Of a DNA stretch of 64,000 nucleotides, positions 14,694 through 24,252 are shown one piece after another (the first letter of the stretch is position 1; the number at the start of each line of letters is the position of its first letter). The stretch is from Anaerotignum neopropionicum (GTDB lineage Bacteria > Bacillota > Clostridia > Lachnospirales > Anaerotignaceae): positions 1 through 64,000 of the forward strand of contig NZ_LRVM01000008.1 in the NCBI RefSeq assembly GCF_001571775.1, read 5' to 3'. The notes beneath the pieces were generated by a model. The model was given only the letters and a program-made list of their open reading frames with translations, was not told where the DNA came from and searched no databases. The position numbers and the translations under genes were made by a program.

Positions 14694-16160
14694 ATGGCTA
14701 ATTTGACATATATCGGAACAAGGGATCAGTCCATTCGGGCAACGGCTTCACAGGCAATCTTGAGAGGGATTTGTCCCGATGGGGGGCTTTATATACCGGA
14801 AGTAATTCCCGCCATGGGAAAATCCTTGGAGGAATTAAGCAAGCTTAGTTATCAAGAGCTGGCATATGAGGTTTTAAGTCTGTTTTTGGATTTTACAGAG
14901 GACGAGCTTAAGGCTTGTATCAACGGCGCATATGATGAAAAATTTGATACAAAGGAAATTGCGCCTGTGGTTCAAAAGGGGGATGCTTTCTTTTTGGAAT
15001 TATTTCACGGAAGAACCTTGGCATTTAAAGATATGGCGTTATCCATTTTACCCTATTTTATGAAAACAGCGGCAAAAAGAGAAGGAATAGACAAGGAAAT
15101 CGTTATTTTAACCGCAACCTCAGGAGATACAGGAAAAGCGGCTCTGGAGGGCTTTTCTGGGGTGGAAGGAACGAAGATTATCGTATTTTTCCCAGAGGAT
15201 GGCGTAAGCCCTGTGCAGAAATTGCAAATGACCACTCAGGAGGGCGAAAATACTTGTGTTGTTGGAATTTTGGGCAATTTTGACGATGCCCAAAGTGCAG
15301 TAAAAAGCATCTTTACGGACAAGGCTTTGGGGGAAGAATTGGAAGAGAAAGGATACTTATTTTCCTCAGCAAACTCCATCAATATCGGACGATTGGTTCC
15401 TCAGATTGTTTATTACTTCCACGCTTATCTGGAAGGGGTTAAGCAGGGGGCTTTAAATATGGGAGAGGAAATAAACTTTACAGTACCCACAGGGAATTTT
15501 GGAGATATTTTGGCAGGCTGGTACGCAATGAAAATGGGGCTTCCCGTTGGTCATTTTGTTTGTGCCTCCAATGATAATAAGGTGTTGTATGATTTCTTCC
15601 GTACGGGTACCTACGACAGAAACAGAGAGTTCCATGTAACGGTTTCCCCTTCCATGGATATTTTGATTTCCAGCAATCTGGAGCGTTTGCTTAGCCACAT
15701 GGCAGGGCAGAACACTACAAAAGAGGATATGGCAAGGCTGAGCAAGGATGGGAAGTATTCCGTTACCATTACAGAAAAGAAAATCAGCGGTGAATTTGCT
15801 ACGGAAAATGAAACTTACGGAGCAATTAAAGGCTTCTATGAAGAAACAGGCTATGTTATGGATACCCATACGGCAGTTGCTTATGCCGCTTATCAAAAAT
15901 ATAAAGTAGCGAGCAATGACACCAGACCAATGGTAATTGTTTCTACTGCAAGCCCTTACAAGTTTACAAAGGACGTTATGATGGCCTTAGATGAAAAATA
16001 TGCCAAGGATGATCCATTTGCGTTGATGCATGTTTTGGAAAAAACAAGCGGCGTTTCTATCCCTGAACCAATCCAAGGCATTGAACATAGACCGATTTTA
16101 CACAAAAATGTGTGCGAAAGGGATAAAATTAAGGAATTTGTAAAAGGATATTTATTATAA
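14694..16160 (+). CDS. thrC: Threonine synthase
   Basis: This 488-residue pyridoxal-phosphate enzyme converts O-phosphohomoserine to threonine. The PLP lysine is Lys112 in GRTLAFKDMALSIL. The phosphate-binding loop ATSGDTGKAALEGF (about 143-156) and NSINIGRL (about 227-234) are conserved. It belongs to the long E. coli-type group, with the N-terminal GTRDQS...ILRGICPDGGLYIPE domain. No other threonine genes are adjacent. It has its own promoter, and the next gene (a transaldolase) is 280 bases away behind a terminator-like hairpin. Confidence 0.97.
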   Translation: MANLTYIGTRDQSIRATASQAILRGICPDGGLYIPEVIPAMGKSLEELSKLSYQELAYEVLSLFLDFTEDELKACINGAYDEKFDTKEIAPVVQKGDAFFLELFHGRTLAFKDMALSILPYFMKTAAKREGIDKEIVILTATSGDTGKAALEGFSGVEGTKIIVFFPEDGVSPVQKLQMTTQEGENTCVVGILGNFDDAQSAVKSIFTDKALGEELEEKGYLFSSANSINIGRLVPQIVYYFHAYLEGVKQGALNMGEEINFTVPTGNFGDILAGWYAMKMGLPVGHFVCASNDNKVLYDFFRTGTYDRNREFHVTVSPSMDILISSNLERLLSHMAGQNTTKEDMARLSKDGKYSVTITEKKISGEFATENETYGAIKGFYEETGYVMDTHTAVAYAAYQKYKVASNDTRPMVIVSTASPYKFTKDVMMALDEKYAKDDPFALMHVLEKTSGVSIPEPIQGIEHRPILHKNVCERDKIKEFVKGYLL

Positions 16161-16337
16161 AAATTTAAATTCATTAGGAAGATTGAGTAATACTTTTTAA
16201 AACGCTGCCTTTTCTGTTATGCAGAAATGACAAGAAAAGCCCACCTTTGGGCAAAGCCTTTGCTTGCCTTTGAGAAAGTGCCGTTGTAAAGCGGAAAGCC
16301 GTTGATTTTGTTGGTTGGATGGATTACAATGTATAAG

Positions 16338-16369
16338 AAACGCACCCAAAGAAGCCAAAATGCGTTTTT
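16338..16369 (+). terminator. Terminator-like hairpin after thrC
   Basis: AAACGCA pairs with TGCGTTT around a 16-base loop and is followed by T residues. The stretch 16161-16440 holds no gene. A short GCCCA/TGGGC inverted repeat near 16239 is the only other structure seen. Confidence 0.6.
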
Positions 16370-16440
16370 CGAGTTTTCAGCTTAAATAACAAAGCTGAAC
16401 AAAAAAGGAATCTAAAAAGCATAAAAAAGGAGATAATACC

Positions 16441-17088
16441 ATGAAAATGTTCATCGACACAGCGAATGTGGAACACATCAGAGAGGCAAACGATTTAGGC
16501 GTTATTTGCGGCGTTACAACAAACCCTTCCCTGATTGCAAAAGAAGGCAGGGATTTTGTTGAGGTGGTAAAAGAAATTACAACAATCGTAGATGGCCCAA
16601 TCAGTGCAGAGGTCATCAGCCTAGAGCATGAAGGCATGGTAACAGAAGCCAGAGAACTGGTGAAAATCCATAAAAATATTGTAATTAAAATTCCTATGAC
16701 TTTGGAAGGCTTAAAGGCAGTGAAAATTTTGACGGCTGAGGGCATCAAAACAAATGTAACATTGGTTTTTTCCGCTACACAGGCATTGATGGCTGCAAGA
16801 GCAGGCGCAACTTATGTTAGCCCCTTCTTAGGCAGAGTGGACGATATCGGTGCGGTAGGTATGACTTTAATCGAAGAAATCGTTGAAATTTTCGATGTAC
16901 ATGGAATCCAGACAGAAATTATTGCGGCTAGTATCCGAAATCCTTTGCATGTCATTGATGCGGCAAGAGTTGGCTGCCATATTGCAACCATTCCATACAA
17001 CGTATTAATTCAGATGGCAAAGCATCCTTTGACTGACCTTGGTATTGAACGTTTCTTGAAAGATTGGGAAACTGTACCTAAAAAATAA
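16441..17088 (+). CDS. tal: Transaldolase (short TalC/MipB type)
   Basis: This is a 215-residue class I aldolase of the fructose-6-phosphate aldolase/TalC family. It starts [10 protein letters not shown], with Schiff-base Lys83 in NIVIKIPMT. The residues that separate the two activities favour transaldolase: Glu57 in SAEVIS (Gln in true F6P aldolases) and Phe129 in [11 protein letters not shown] (Tyr in F6P aldolases). It would shuttle dihydroxyacetone units between fructose-6-P, erythrose-4-P and sedoheptulose-7-P in the pentose phosphate pathway. The transketolase gene follows by 39 bases, in agreement. Cytosolic. Confidence 0.93.
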   Translation: MKMFIDTANVEHIREANDLGVICGVTTNPSLIAKEGRDFVEVVKEITTIVDGPISAEVISLEHEGMVTEARELVKIHKNIVIKIPMTLEGLKAVKILTAEGIKTNVTLVFSATQALMAARAGATYVSPFLGRVDDIGAVGMTLIEEIVEIFDVHGIQTEIIAASIRNPLHVIDAARVGCHIATIPYNVLIQMAKHPLTDLGIERFLKDWETVPKK

Positions 17089-17127
17089 TCAGACACAGCT
17101 GTTACTATTGTTTTTGGAGGTAAAAAC

Positions 17128-19110
17128 ATGAACCCTATGGATCAATTAGCGATTAACACCCTGCGGTTTCTTTCCGCAGAAGCAATTCAAAAAGCAAACA
17201 GTGGACATCCCGGCTTACCTTTGGGTGCGGCACCTATGGCGTATACCCTATGGGCAAAGGGGATGAAGATGAACCCCAAAAATCCTGCATGGGACGATCG
17301 GGATCGTTTCGTTCTTTCCGCAGGACATGGCTCTGCGTTGTTATACTCCTTACTGCACTTATTCGGCTTTGGCTTGACCATTGAAGATTTGAAAAACTTC
17401 CGTCAGAGAAATTCTTTGACCCCTGGTCACCCTGAATATAAGCATACCCTTGGTGTGGAAACCACCACAGGACCTTTGGGACAGGGAATTGCAAATGCAG
17501 TGGGTATGGCTTTGGCGGAAAGCCATTTGGCGGCAAAATTTAACACTCCCGAATTTAAAGTGGTAGACCACTATACCTTTGCTCTTTGCGGCGATGGTTG
17601 CTTGCAGGAGGGCGTTGCTTCTGAGGCGGCTTCTTTAGCAGGAACAATGGGTCTTTCTAAATTGGTTTTATTGTATGACTGCAATAAAATTACCATCGAA
17701 GGCAGCACAGACGTAGCATTTACAGAAGATGTAAAAGCACGTTTTATTGCTTACGGTTGGGATGTATTTGAAGTGGTGGATGGCAATGATGCGGATACTA
17801 TTTTGGCAACCATTGAAAAGGCAAAGGCTACGGACAAGCCTGCCTTGGTAAAGGTAAATACCCAGATTGGTTACGGCGCACCCAATAAGCAGGGCAAGGC
17901 TTCTGCCCATGGCGAACCCCTTGGTGCAGATGAAATTGGTTTAGCAAAGGGAAATTTAAGCTGGACATATGCCGAGGAATTCTTCGTTCCTGAAGAAGTA
18001 AAGGCGCATATGGCTGAAATCATCGCTAACGGAGAAAAAGCAGAAGCAGCTTGGAACGAAATGTTCAAAGCTTATGGGGAAAAGAATCCGGAGCTGGCAA
18101 AGGAATATGCCGCTTGGCATACTGACGAATTGGCAGTTGATTTGTTAAATGATGAGGACTTCTGGAAAAACGAAGGGGATATCGCAACCCGTGCGGCCTC
18201 CGAAAAGGTATTGCAAAAAGTTGCCAAGGCTGTGCCCAACCTGTTCGGCGGTTCTGCCGATTTGGCACCCTCCAATAAGTCCGTTATGAAAGATAGAGAA
18301 TATTACAGCAAGGAAAACCCTACGGGCTCCAATGTACACTTTGGCATTCGTGAGTTTGCAATGACTGCTATGGCAAACGGCATAGCGGTACATGGCGGTT
18401 TGCGTCCTTATGTGGCAGGTTTCTTTGTATTTGCGGATTATATGAAGGCTGGGCTTCGTATGGAATCTTTGATGGGCTTGCCTGTAATCAGTATTATGAC
18501 CCACGACAGTATTGGTGTTGGTGAAGATGGCCCTACCCATCAGCCCATTGAGCATTTGGCAATGTTACGCAGTATGCCTAACTATATTGCCTTCCGTCCT
18601 TGCGATACAAGGGAGACCGCGGCTGGCTGGTATACCGCATTGACAAAAACAAACACACCTACGGCTTTGATTCTTTCTAGACAGAACTTACCCGCTTTGG
18701 AAGGCACGGGCAAAGATGCATTAAAGGGTGCTTATATTTTGAAGGACTGTGTTGGAACCCCTGATGTTTTATTGATGGCAAGTGGTTCCGAGGTAGAGCT
18801 GATTTACAAGGCTTATGATGTTCTGGCAGAAAAAGGTGTAAAAGCAAGAGTCATTAGTATGCCTAGCTGGGATTTGTTCGAGGAGCAGAGTGCAGAATAC
18901 AAAGAAAGCGTTATGCCCAAGGCAGTCAGAACGAGAGTTGCTGTGGAAGCGGCGGCCGATTTTGGCTGGCACAAGTATGTTGGCTTAGACGGTGCTGTCA
19001 TTGCCATGGAGGGCTTTGGTGCATCTGCGCCGGCAGGCCTGCTCTTTAAGGACTTTGGCTTTACCGTTGAAAACGTTGTGGAGAAGGCTTTCACATTGGT
19101 AAATAAATAA
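17128..19110 (+). CDS. tkt: Transketolase
   Basis: This 660-residue, full-length, thiamine-diphosphate enzyme transfers two-carbon units in the non-oxidative pentose phosphate pathway. The N-terminal region has NSGHPGLPLGAAPMAYTLW. The ThDP/Mg motif GDGCLQEGVASEAAS...N is at about 155-185. The pyrimidine domain carries HDSIGVGEDGPTHQPIEHLA at about 455-475, and a transketolase C-terminal domain follows. It is co-oriented with, and 39 bases after, the transaldolase gene, forming a pentose phosphate pair. Ribosome site GGAGG before ATG 17128. Confidence 0.97.
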   Translation: MNPMDQLAINTLRFLSAEAIQKANSGHPGLPLGAAPMAYTLWAKGMKMNPKNPAWDDRDRFVLSAGHGSALLYSLLHLFGFGLTIEDLKNFRQRNSLTPGHPEYKHTLGVETTTGPLGQGIANAVGMALAESHLAAKFNTPEFKVVDHYTFALCGDGCLQEGVASEAASLAGTMGLSKLVLLYDCNKITIEGSTDVAFTEDVKARFIAYGWDVFEVVDGNDADTILATIEKAKATDKPALVKVNTQIGYGAPNKQGKASAHGEPLGADEIGLAKGNLSWTYAEEFFVPEEVKAHMAEIIANGEKAEAAWNEMFKAYGEKNPELAKEYAAWHTDELAVDLLNDEDFWKNEGDIATRAASEKVLQKVAKAVPNLFGGSADLAPSNKSVMKDREYYSKENPTGSNVHFGIREFAMTAMANGIAVHGGLRPYVAGFFVFADYMKAGLRMESLMGLPVISIMTHDSIGVGEDGPTHQPIEHLAMLRSMPNYIAFRPCDTRETAAGWYTALTKTNTPTALILSRQNLPALEGTGKDALKGAYILKDCVGTPDVLLMASGSEVELIYKAYDVLAEKGVKARVISMPSWDLFEEQSAEYKESVMPKAVRTRVAVEAAADFGWHKYVGLDGAVIAMEGFGASAPAGLLFKDFGFTVENVVEKAFTLVNK

Positions 19111-19210
19111 TTTAAAACGAAAAGTAACGAGAAGCTCTCGGGGGGATGGCTGGGGATCATATGGTTTTCTCCATTCCCAAAGGGCTTTTTTATTAGGAAG
19201 GAGGGGCGAT

Positions 19211-19765
19211 ATGCGTACGTTTATCGCTATTGAGCTATCCCCTGAGGCAAGGGAGTATCTTTCTGAGATTCAGACGGAAACCCAAAAGTATTGCCGCCGA
19301 GGGAATTATACGCCCCAAGATAATTTTCATATTACCCTACATTTTTTGGGGGAGATTGAGCCGTCAGATGTTGAGTATGTGAAAGATGCCATGTTTGAAG
19401 CAGCCCAGAGACATCGGGTTTTTGATTTAAAATTAGGTCAAATCGGTTTCTTTGGAAGAGGAGAACGAGGCATTCTATGGGCGGGGCTGGACAAAAGCGA
19501 TTCCCTGCAAAGATTATTTTCGGTGCTTGAAAAAAGCCTGGAACGGCAAGGCTTTGCCCGGGAAAAAAAGGGTCTTAGCCCCCATATTACTTTGGGACGT
19601 GAAGTTGAGCCGCAAAGAAGCTTTTCTGACGTACAAAAGGCAGTTGTCATGGAAGGCAAAAGCTTTAAGGTGGAAAAAATCACTTTGATGGAAAGTGTGC
19701 GGAGGGGACCGAGGCTAATTTATAAGCCCATTTATCAGCAGTTATTAAAAGGATATCAAGCATAA
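19211..19765 (+). CDS. thpR: RNA 2',3'-cyclic phosphodiesterase (ThpR/LigT family)
   Basis: This is a 184-residue 2H phosphoesterase with both catalytic HxT motifs: His40-Ile-Thr42 in NFHITLHFLG and His125-Ile-Thr127 in SPHITLGRE. The start is MRTFIAIELS. It hydrolyses 2',3'-cyclic phosphates at RNA ends; the physiological substrate is uncertain. The ATG follows AGGAAGGAGGG. It lies 100 bases after tkt. Confidence 0.93.
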   Translation: MRTFIAIELSPEAREYLSEIQTETQKYCRRGNYTPQDNFHITLHFLGEIEPSDVEYVKDAMFEAAQRHRVFDLKLGQIGFFGRGERGILWAGLDKSDSLQRLFSVLEKSLERQGFAREKKGLSPHITLGREVEPQRSFSDVQKAVVMEGKSFKVEKITLMESVRRGPRLIYKPIYQQLLKGYQA

Positions 19766-19884
19766 GCAAACTGTGCCACAGCTTTGCATTTATGTTGAAT
19801 ATAAAAAATATTTATTATGTAACGAAAGATAAGGCAGGTGAAAGGTGCTTTTTGTTTTTCGGATTATCAAGGAGGAAAAAGAAA

Positions 19885-20166
19885 ATGCAGGAAATGGAAA
19901 AAGCAGTGATTACCGTATTGGGACAGGATTGTGTAGGAATTACCGCTAAGGTTTGTACGGTTTTGGCGGAAAGCAACATTAATATATTAGATATTTCCCA
20001 AACAATTGTTGGGGGCTACTTTAATATGGTGATGGTTGTGGATATTACAAGCATGAATTTTGGTTATGATGTAATTTCTGAAAAGCTTGATGCCCTGGGT
20101 AACGATATGGGGCTTAAAATCAAGATTCAGCACACGAAAATCTTTGATGCAATGCATCGCATTTAA
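19885..20166 (+). CDS. ACT domain protein (UPF0237)
   Basis: This is a 93-residue single ACT domain protein. It begins EKAVITVLGQDCVGITAKVCTVLAESNINILD, a typical ligand-binding ACT loop, followed by TIVGGYFNMVMVVDI. The ATG at 19885 is chosen over earlier in-frame starts because AAGGAGG at 19869-19875 precedes it and the remaining length matches the family. It is followed 16 bases later by the UPF0210 protein. The pair is conserved in many Firmicutes; the ACT protein probably binds an amino acid and regulates or senses with its partner. Confidence 0.93.
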   Translation: MQEMEKAVITVLGQDCVGITAKVCTVLAESNINILDISQTIVGGYFNMVMVVDITSMNFGYDVISEKLDALGNDMGLKIKIQHTKIFDAMHRI

Positions 20167-20182
20167 TCAGGAGGGCTGAATA

Positions 20183-21541
20183 ATGATTAACAGAAATGAA
20201 ATTTTAGAAACCAACCGCATGATTGATGATATGAACCTAGACGTTCGAACCATTACAATGGGGATTAGCCTTTTGGACTGTGCTGATGCGGATGTTGATA
20301 AATTTAACGAGAAAATTTATAACAAAATTACCACCTATGCCAAGGATTTGGTAAAGGTGGGCGATGAATTGGCAAAAAAATACGGCGTTCCCGTTGTAAA
20401 TAAAAGAATTTCCATCACACCCATTGCAATTGCGGCGGCTGGGTGCAAAACGGATTCCTATGTGAGCATTGCCCAAACCTTGGATCGGGCGGCAAAAGAG
20501 GTCGGCGTGAATTTTATCGGCGGTTTTTCTGCCTTGGTGCACAAAGGCTATACGCAAAGCGACAGGAAGTTGATTGCATCTATTCCTGAAGCAATGGCTG
20601 TCACAGACAGAGTTTGTTCCTCCGTGAATATTGGAACCTCCAGAAACGGTATCAATATGGATGCCGTAAAGGAGATGGGCGAGGTTATTTTAAAGACTGC
20701 GGAAATGACAAAGGATGCGGAATGCATCGGCTGTGCAAAGCTGGTTGTGTTCTGCAACGCAGTGGAGGACAACCCCTTCATGGCAGGGGCATTCCATGGC
20801 GTCGGTGAGGCGGATTGCGCCATTAATGTTGGTGTAAGTGGCCCCGGCGTTGTGAAAAAGGCATTGGAGGAAGTGCGTGGTGCCGATTTTGAAACCCTTT
20901 GCGAAATGGTGAAACGTACTGCTTTTAAAATTACTCGTGTTGGACAGATGATTGCAAGAGAGGCTTCTGAAATTTTAAATGTACCTTTTGGTATTATTGA
21001 CCTTTCCTTGGCACCAACTCCTGCTGTTGGTGATAGTATTGCTGAAATTTTCCAGGAAATGGGTTTGGCAGAACCAGGTGCTCCTGGAACAACTGCGGCT
21101 TTGGCTTTATTAAACGATAACGTAAAAAAAGGCGGCGTTATGGCATCCTCCTATGTTGGCGGGTTGAGCGGTGCGTTTATCCCTGTCAGCGAAGATCACG
21201 GCATGATTGAAGCGGCGGAAAAGGGTGCGCTGACCTTGGAGAAACTGGAAGCAATGACCTGTGTTTGCTCCGTTGGATTGGATATGATTGCCATTCCCGG
21301 AGATACCCCTGCGTCAACGATTTCCGGCATCATTGCCGATGAAGCGGCGATTGGTATGGTAAATAACAAAACAACGGCAGTTCGTCTGATTCCTGTTATC
21401 GGCAGAAAAGAGGGCGGTCATGTTGAATTTGGCGGCTTGTTGGGACATGCACCCATTATGCATGTAAATCGTTATAGTTGTGAGGACTTTATTGCCCGTG
21501 GCGGACGTATTCCAGCACCGATTCACAGCTTTAAAAATTAA
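20183..21541 (+). CDS. UPF0210 (DUF711, PFL-like) family protein
   Basis: This 452-residue cytosolic protein belongs to the DUF711/UPF0210 family, distantly related to the pyruvate formate-lyase fold. Visible conserved segments are [21 protein letters not shown] (near the start), [43 protein letters not shown] and [15 protein letters not shown]. The function is not established, although the fold suggests radical or nucleotide chemistry. It is operonic with the UPF0237 ACT protein, a fixed gene pair. Strong terminator 12 bases after the stop. Confidence 0.93.
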   Translation: MINRNEILETNRMIDDMNLDVRTITMGISLLDCADADVDKFNEKIYNKITTYAKDLVKVGDELAKKYGVPVVNKRISITPIAIAAAGCKTDSYVSIAQTLDRAAKEVGVNFIGGFSALVHKGYTQSDRKLIASIPEAMAVTDRVCSSVNIGTSRNGINMDAVKEMGEVILKTAEMTKDAECIGCAKLVVFCNAVEDNPFMAGAFHGVGEADCAINVGVSGPGVVKKALEEVRGADFETLCEMVKRTAFKITRVGQMIAREASEILNVPFGIIDLSLAPTPAVGDSIAEIFQEMGLAEPGAPGTTAALALLNDNVKKGGVMASSYVGGLSGAFIPVSEDHGMIEAAEKGALTLEKLEAMTCVCSVGLDMIAIPGDTPASTISGIIADEAAIGMVNNKTTAVRLIPVIGRKEGGHVEFGGLLGHAPIMHVNRYSCEDFIARGGRIPAPIHSFKN

Positions 21542-21552
21542 ATCTAAAACCG

Positions 21553-21580
21553 AGCGAGTCTTTCTGAAAGGCTCGCTTTT
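21553..21580 (+). terminator. Terminator after the UPF0237-UPF0210 operon
   Basis: AGCGAGTCTTT pairs with AAAGGCTCGCT (one G-T pair), followed by TTTTGAGGTTTT. Confidence 0.85.
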
Positions 21581-21822
21581 GAGGTTTTATTGTTTTATGG
21601 GTTTTATCCGTAAAAACGAGTAAAAAGTTGAATATTTGACATGAAGGGCAAGAAAAATTTTTGTTTGTTTTGCAATTGATTAAAGTAGTTTTCTTATTTT
21701 TTCATGCAGAGGTATTGTATATATACAAAAATGTTGTGCAATTTGTTCAAAAAAACAAGGTTTCATCACGCAAAATTTTATGAAAAATCAAAGAAATTTC
21801 TCGAAAAAATACGTAGAAAAGC

Positions 21823-21851
21823 TTGCAATTCCAAGTGTTTTCGTGTATACT
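21823..21851 (+). promoter_or_regulatory. Promoter of the S10-spc-alpha ribosomal operon
   Basis: TTGCAA at 21823-21828, a 17-base spacer and TATACT at 21846-21851. About 250 bases of untranslated leader follow before rpsJ. The 240 bases upstream are AT-rich and hold no gene. Confidence 0.85.
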
Positions 21852-21857
21852 AGATTC

Positions 21858-22107
21858 TGTTGTGACATAGAGTGTTGATGCAGAAGGTTGCCAAAAGCCT
21901 GAAAAAACAAGGTTTGCGGGTGTTTCTGCGGAGCGATGTCCAGTTCAAGAAACCGGGCGACAAGGTCACTGTGCTGAATATTAGGGATAGATTGCTCTTT
22001 TATAGGGCGATTAATCGTGTCCGCCGTTGCAGGATACACCCGGATAAGTGTGCAGTCACCACTTGTCGTGCTGAAATCAAAAGTACGAAAAGGAGGGGAC
22101 TTTTTTT
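21858..22107 (+). promoter_or_regulatory. rpsJ leader, probable ribosomal-protein autoregulatory RNA
   Basis: This is a GC-richer 250-base leader between promoter and rpsJ with several complementary stretches, for example AAGGTTGC/GCGGGTG-type pairs near 21888-21930 and CACCCGGATAAGTGTG near 22036. S10 leaders in other bacteria bind L4. An open frame through it (21878-22159) overlaps rpsJ in another frame and looks accidental. The fold was not computed. Confidence 0.5.
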
Positions 22108-22422
22108 ATGGCAAACCCAAAAATCAGAATCAGTCTCAAAGCTTACGATCACAAGTTGATCGACCAGTCTGCAGCGCAGATCATCGAAACAGCAAAGAAA
22201 ACAGGAGCGCAGATCAGTGGCCCGATACCTCTTCCCACAAAGAGAGAAGTTGTGACCATCATTAGAGCGGTACACAAGTACAAAGACTCCAGAGAGCAGT
22301 TTGAGATGAGAACGCACAAGAGATTGATTGATATTCTCAGCCCTACAGCAAAGACAGCAGATGCTTTAAGCCGTCTGGATTTGCCTGCTGGCGTAGATAT
22401 CACATTAAAAGTAATGAAATAA
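22108..22422 (+). CDS. rpsJ: 30S ribosomal protein S10
   Basis: This 104-residue protein has the S10 core: [17 protein letters not shown] at the start, [37 protein letters not shown] in the middle, and LDLPAGVDI near the end. Part of the 30S head, and the NusE partner of NusB in antitermination. First gene of the S10-spc-alpha cluster, behind a long leader, with AAGGAGGGG before its ATG. A 170-base gap with a CCCC/GGGG hairpin (about 22549-22566) separates it from rplC. Confidence 0.98.
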   Translation: MANPKIRISLKAYDHKLIDQSAAQIIETAKKTGAQISGPIPLPTKREVVTIIRAVHKYKDSREQFEMRTHKRLIDILSPTAKTADALSRLDLPAGVDITLKVMK

Positions 22423-22595
22423 TTTTTGAAGTGTGATCGGATTGCAACGAACCGAACGTATTTCTGAGAAAGAAAATATCCAAAACTGGTTTATATAAGA
22501 AGAAAACGCTAAAAATCGGCAACAGCTCTTATATGAATCTAGAATGATTACCCCGAAGGGGGCAATCCGCTGTAGAAAATTAGGAGGTGCACGGA

Positions 22596-23225
22596 ATGAA
22601 AAAGGCTATTATAGCTAAGAAGATCGGTATGACACAGGTTTTCACTGAAAACGGCGCGTTGATACCGGTAACAGTTCTTGAAGCGGGCCCTTGCGTTGTT
22701 GTTCAGAAAAAAACAGCTGAAAACGACGGCTATGAAGCAATTCAGGTTGGTTTCGTGGATGCAAAAGCAAAACACGTTACAAAGCCTTTGCAGGGTCATT
22801 TTGACAAAGCTGGTTTAACAGCAAAGAAGTATGTAAAGGAATTCAAGTTGGAAGATGCAAGCGCATATGAAATTGGCGCTGAAATCAAAGCTGATGTATT
22901 CGTTGCAGGCGACAAGGTAGATGCAAGCGGCGTTTCCAAAGGTAAAGGCTTCCAGAGTACAATTAAGAGATATAACGCAAGCAGGGGCCCCATGGCTCAT
23001 GGTTCCAAATCTCACAGAGTTACTGGTTCCATGGGTTCTTCCGCAACACCTAGCCGTGTTAAGAAGAACAAGAGAATGCCTGGTCACATGGGCAGCGAAA
23101 ATGTAACAATTCAGAACCTTGAAATCGTTCGTGCTGATGCAGAAAAGAATTTAATTTTGATCAAGGGCGCAGTTCCTGGTGCAAAAGGTTCTATTCTGGT
23201 TATCAAAGACAGCGTAAAGGCTTGA
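22596..23225 (+). CDS. rplC: 50S ribosomal protein L3
   Basis: This is a 209-residue primary 23S rRNA-binding protein of the large subunit. It starts [20 protein letters not shown], and the central loop [17 protein letters not shown] reaches the peptidyl-transferase centre. The ATG at 22596 follows AGGAGGTG at 22582-22589. An in-frame GTG nine bases earlier is rejected because it lies on top of that site. Confidence 0.98.
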   Translation: MKKAIIAKKIGMTQVFTENGALIPVTVLEAGPCVVVQKKTAENDGYEAIQVGFVDAKAKHVTKPLQGHFDKAGLTAKKYVKEFKLEDASAYEIGAEIKADVFVAGDKVDASGVSKGKGFQSTIKRYNASRGPMAHGSKSHRVTGSMGSSATPSRVKKNKRMPGHMGSENVTIQNLEIVRADAEKNLILIKGAVPGAKGSILVIKDSVKA

Positions 23226-23252
23226 TAAACTTTACGAAAGGAGGAAACTAAC

Positions 23253-23873
23253 ATGGCAAATGTTGCAGTATTAAACATGAAGGGCGATCAGGTAGACACA
23301 ATCGAACTGAACGACGCTATTTTCGGTATAGAGGCAAATGAACATGTAATGCATCTGGCAGTTGTTCAGTATCTGGCTAACCAGAGACAGGGCACACAGA
23401 GCACAAAGACTCGCGCGGAAGTTCGCGGTGGTGGTAGAAAACCTTGGAGACAAAAAGGTACAGGTAGAGCAAGACAAGGCTCTATTCGTTCCCCTCAGTG
23501 GGTAGGCGGTGGCGTTGTATTCGCTCCCAAGCCCAGAGATTATTCCTTCAAGCTGAATAAAAAGGTGAAGAGATTGGCGCTTCAGTCCGCTCTTTCCGTA
23601 AAAGCAGCAGAAGGCAAAATTATCGTAATGGATAATTTGACTTTGGCGGAAGTTAAGACAAAGGAAATGGCTAATGTACTTGAAAACATCAAATGCGGCA
23701 AGGCTTTGATCGTTATGGACGGTACAAATAACAATGTAATGCTTTCCGCAAGAAACATTCCTGAAGTAAAAACAGCTTCCGTTAATACAATTAACGTATA
23801 TGATCTTTTGAAGTACAACACTTTGGTTGTAACAAAGGATGCGGTAGCGAAGATCGAGGAGGTGTACGCATAA
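23253..23873 (+). CDS. rplD: 50S ribosomal protein L4
   Basis: This 206-residue protein has the exit-tunnel extension [22 protein letters not shown] with [12 protein letters not shown] (about 50-85). In enterobacteria L4 also represses its own S10 operon, so it is a candidate ligand for the rpsJ leader. Its stop codon overlaps the start of rplW by one base (TAATG). Confidence 0.98.
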   Translation: MANVAVLNMKGDQVDTIELNDAIFGIEANEHVMHLAVVQYLANQRQGTQSTKTRAEVRGGGRKPWRQKGTGRARQGSIRSPQWVGGGVVFAPKPRDYSFKLNKKVKRLALQSALSVKAAEGKIIVMDNLTLAEVKTKEMANVLENIKCGKALIVMDGTNNNVMLSARNIPEVKTASVNTINVYDLLKYNTLVVTKDAVAKIEEVYA

Positions 23874-24172
23874 TGGCTGATTTGAAATATTATGACGTAA
23901 TCTTGAAGCCCGTTATCACAGAAAACAGTATGTCTGTTTTGGATGAAAAGAAATATACTTTCATTGTACATCCTACAGCTACAAAGGCTCAGGTGAAGGA
24001 CGCGGTTGAAAAGATGTTCGCTGGTACAAAGGTTGCTGCAGTAAACACAATGAATTACGATGGCAAGCCTAAAAGAAGAGGTGTGCACGTTGGTTCGACA
24101 CCTAAGTACAAAAAAGCAGTTGTTAAATTGACAGCTGACAGCAAGGATATCGAAATCTTCCAGGGAATGTAA
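23873..24172 (+). CDS. rplW: 50S ribosomal protein L23
   Basis: This is a 99-residue protein that lines the polypeptide exit and docks signal recognition particle and trigger factor. Conserved [12 protein letters not shown] start, [20 protein letters not shown], and the [19 protein letters not shown] loop. Translationally coupled to rplD through the TAATG overlap. Confidence 0.98.
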   Translation: MADLKYYDVILKPVITENSMSVLDEKKYTFIVHPTATKAQVKDAVEKMFAGTKVAAVNTMNYDGKPKRRGVHVGSTPKYKKAVVKLTADSKDIEIFQGM

Positions 24173-24252
24173 TTTCTGGCGAGATGAAACGAAAAGCAAA
24201 ACACACGGCAACGTGTAGATAGATAGAAAGAAACTCGAAAGGAGTGCAGAAG

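Noticed and set aside
19120-19195. Possible terminator after tkt
   Set aside because: Pairing (GGATGG with CCATTCC) is weak and the T run is not joined to the stem.
21872-22159. Open frame of 95 codons in the rpsJ leader
   Set aside because: It overlaps rpsJ in another frame, has no good ribosome site and looks like a by-product of a GC-richer structured leader.
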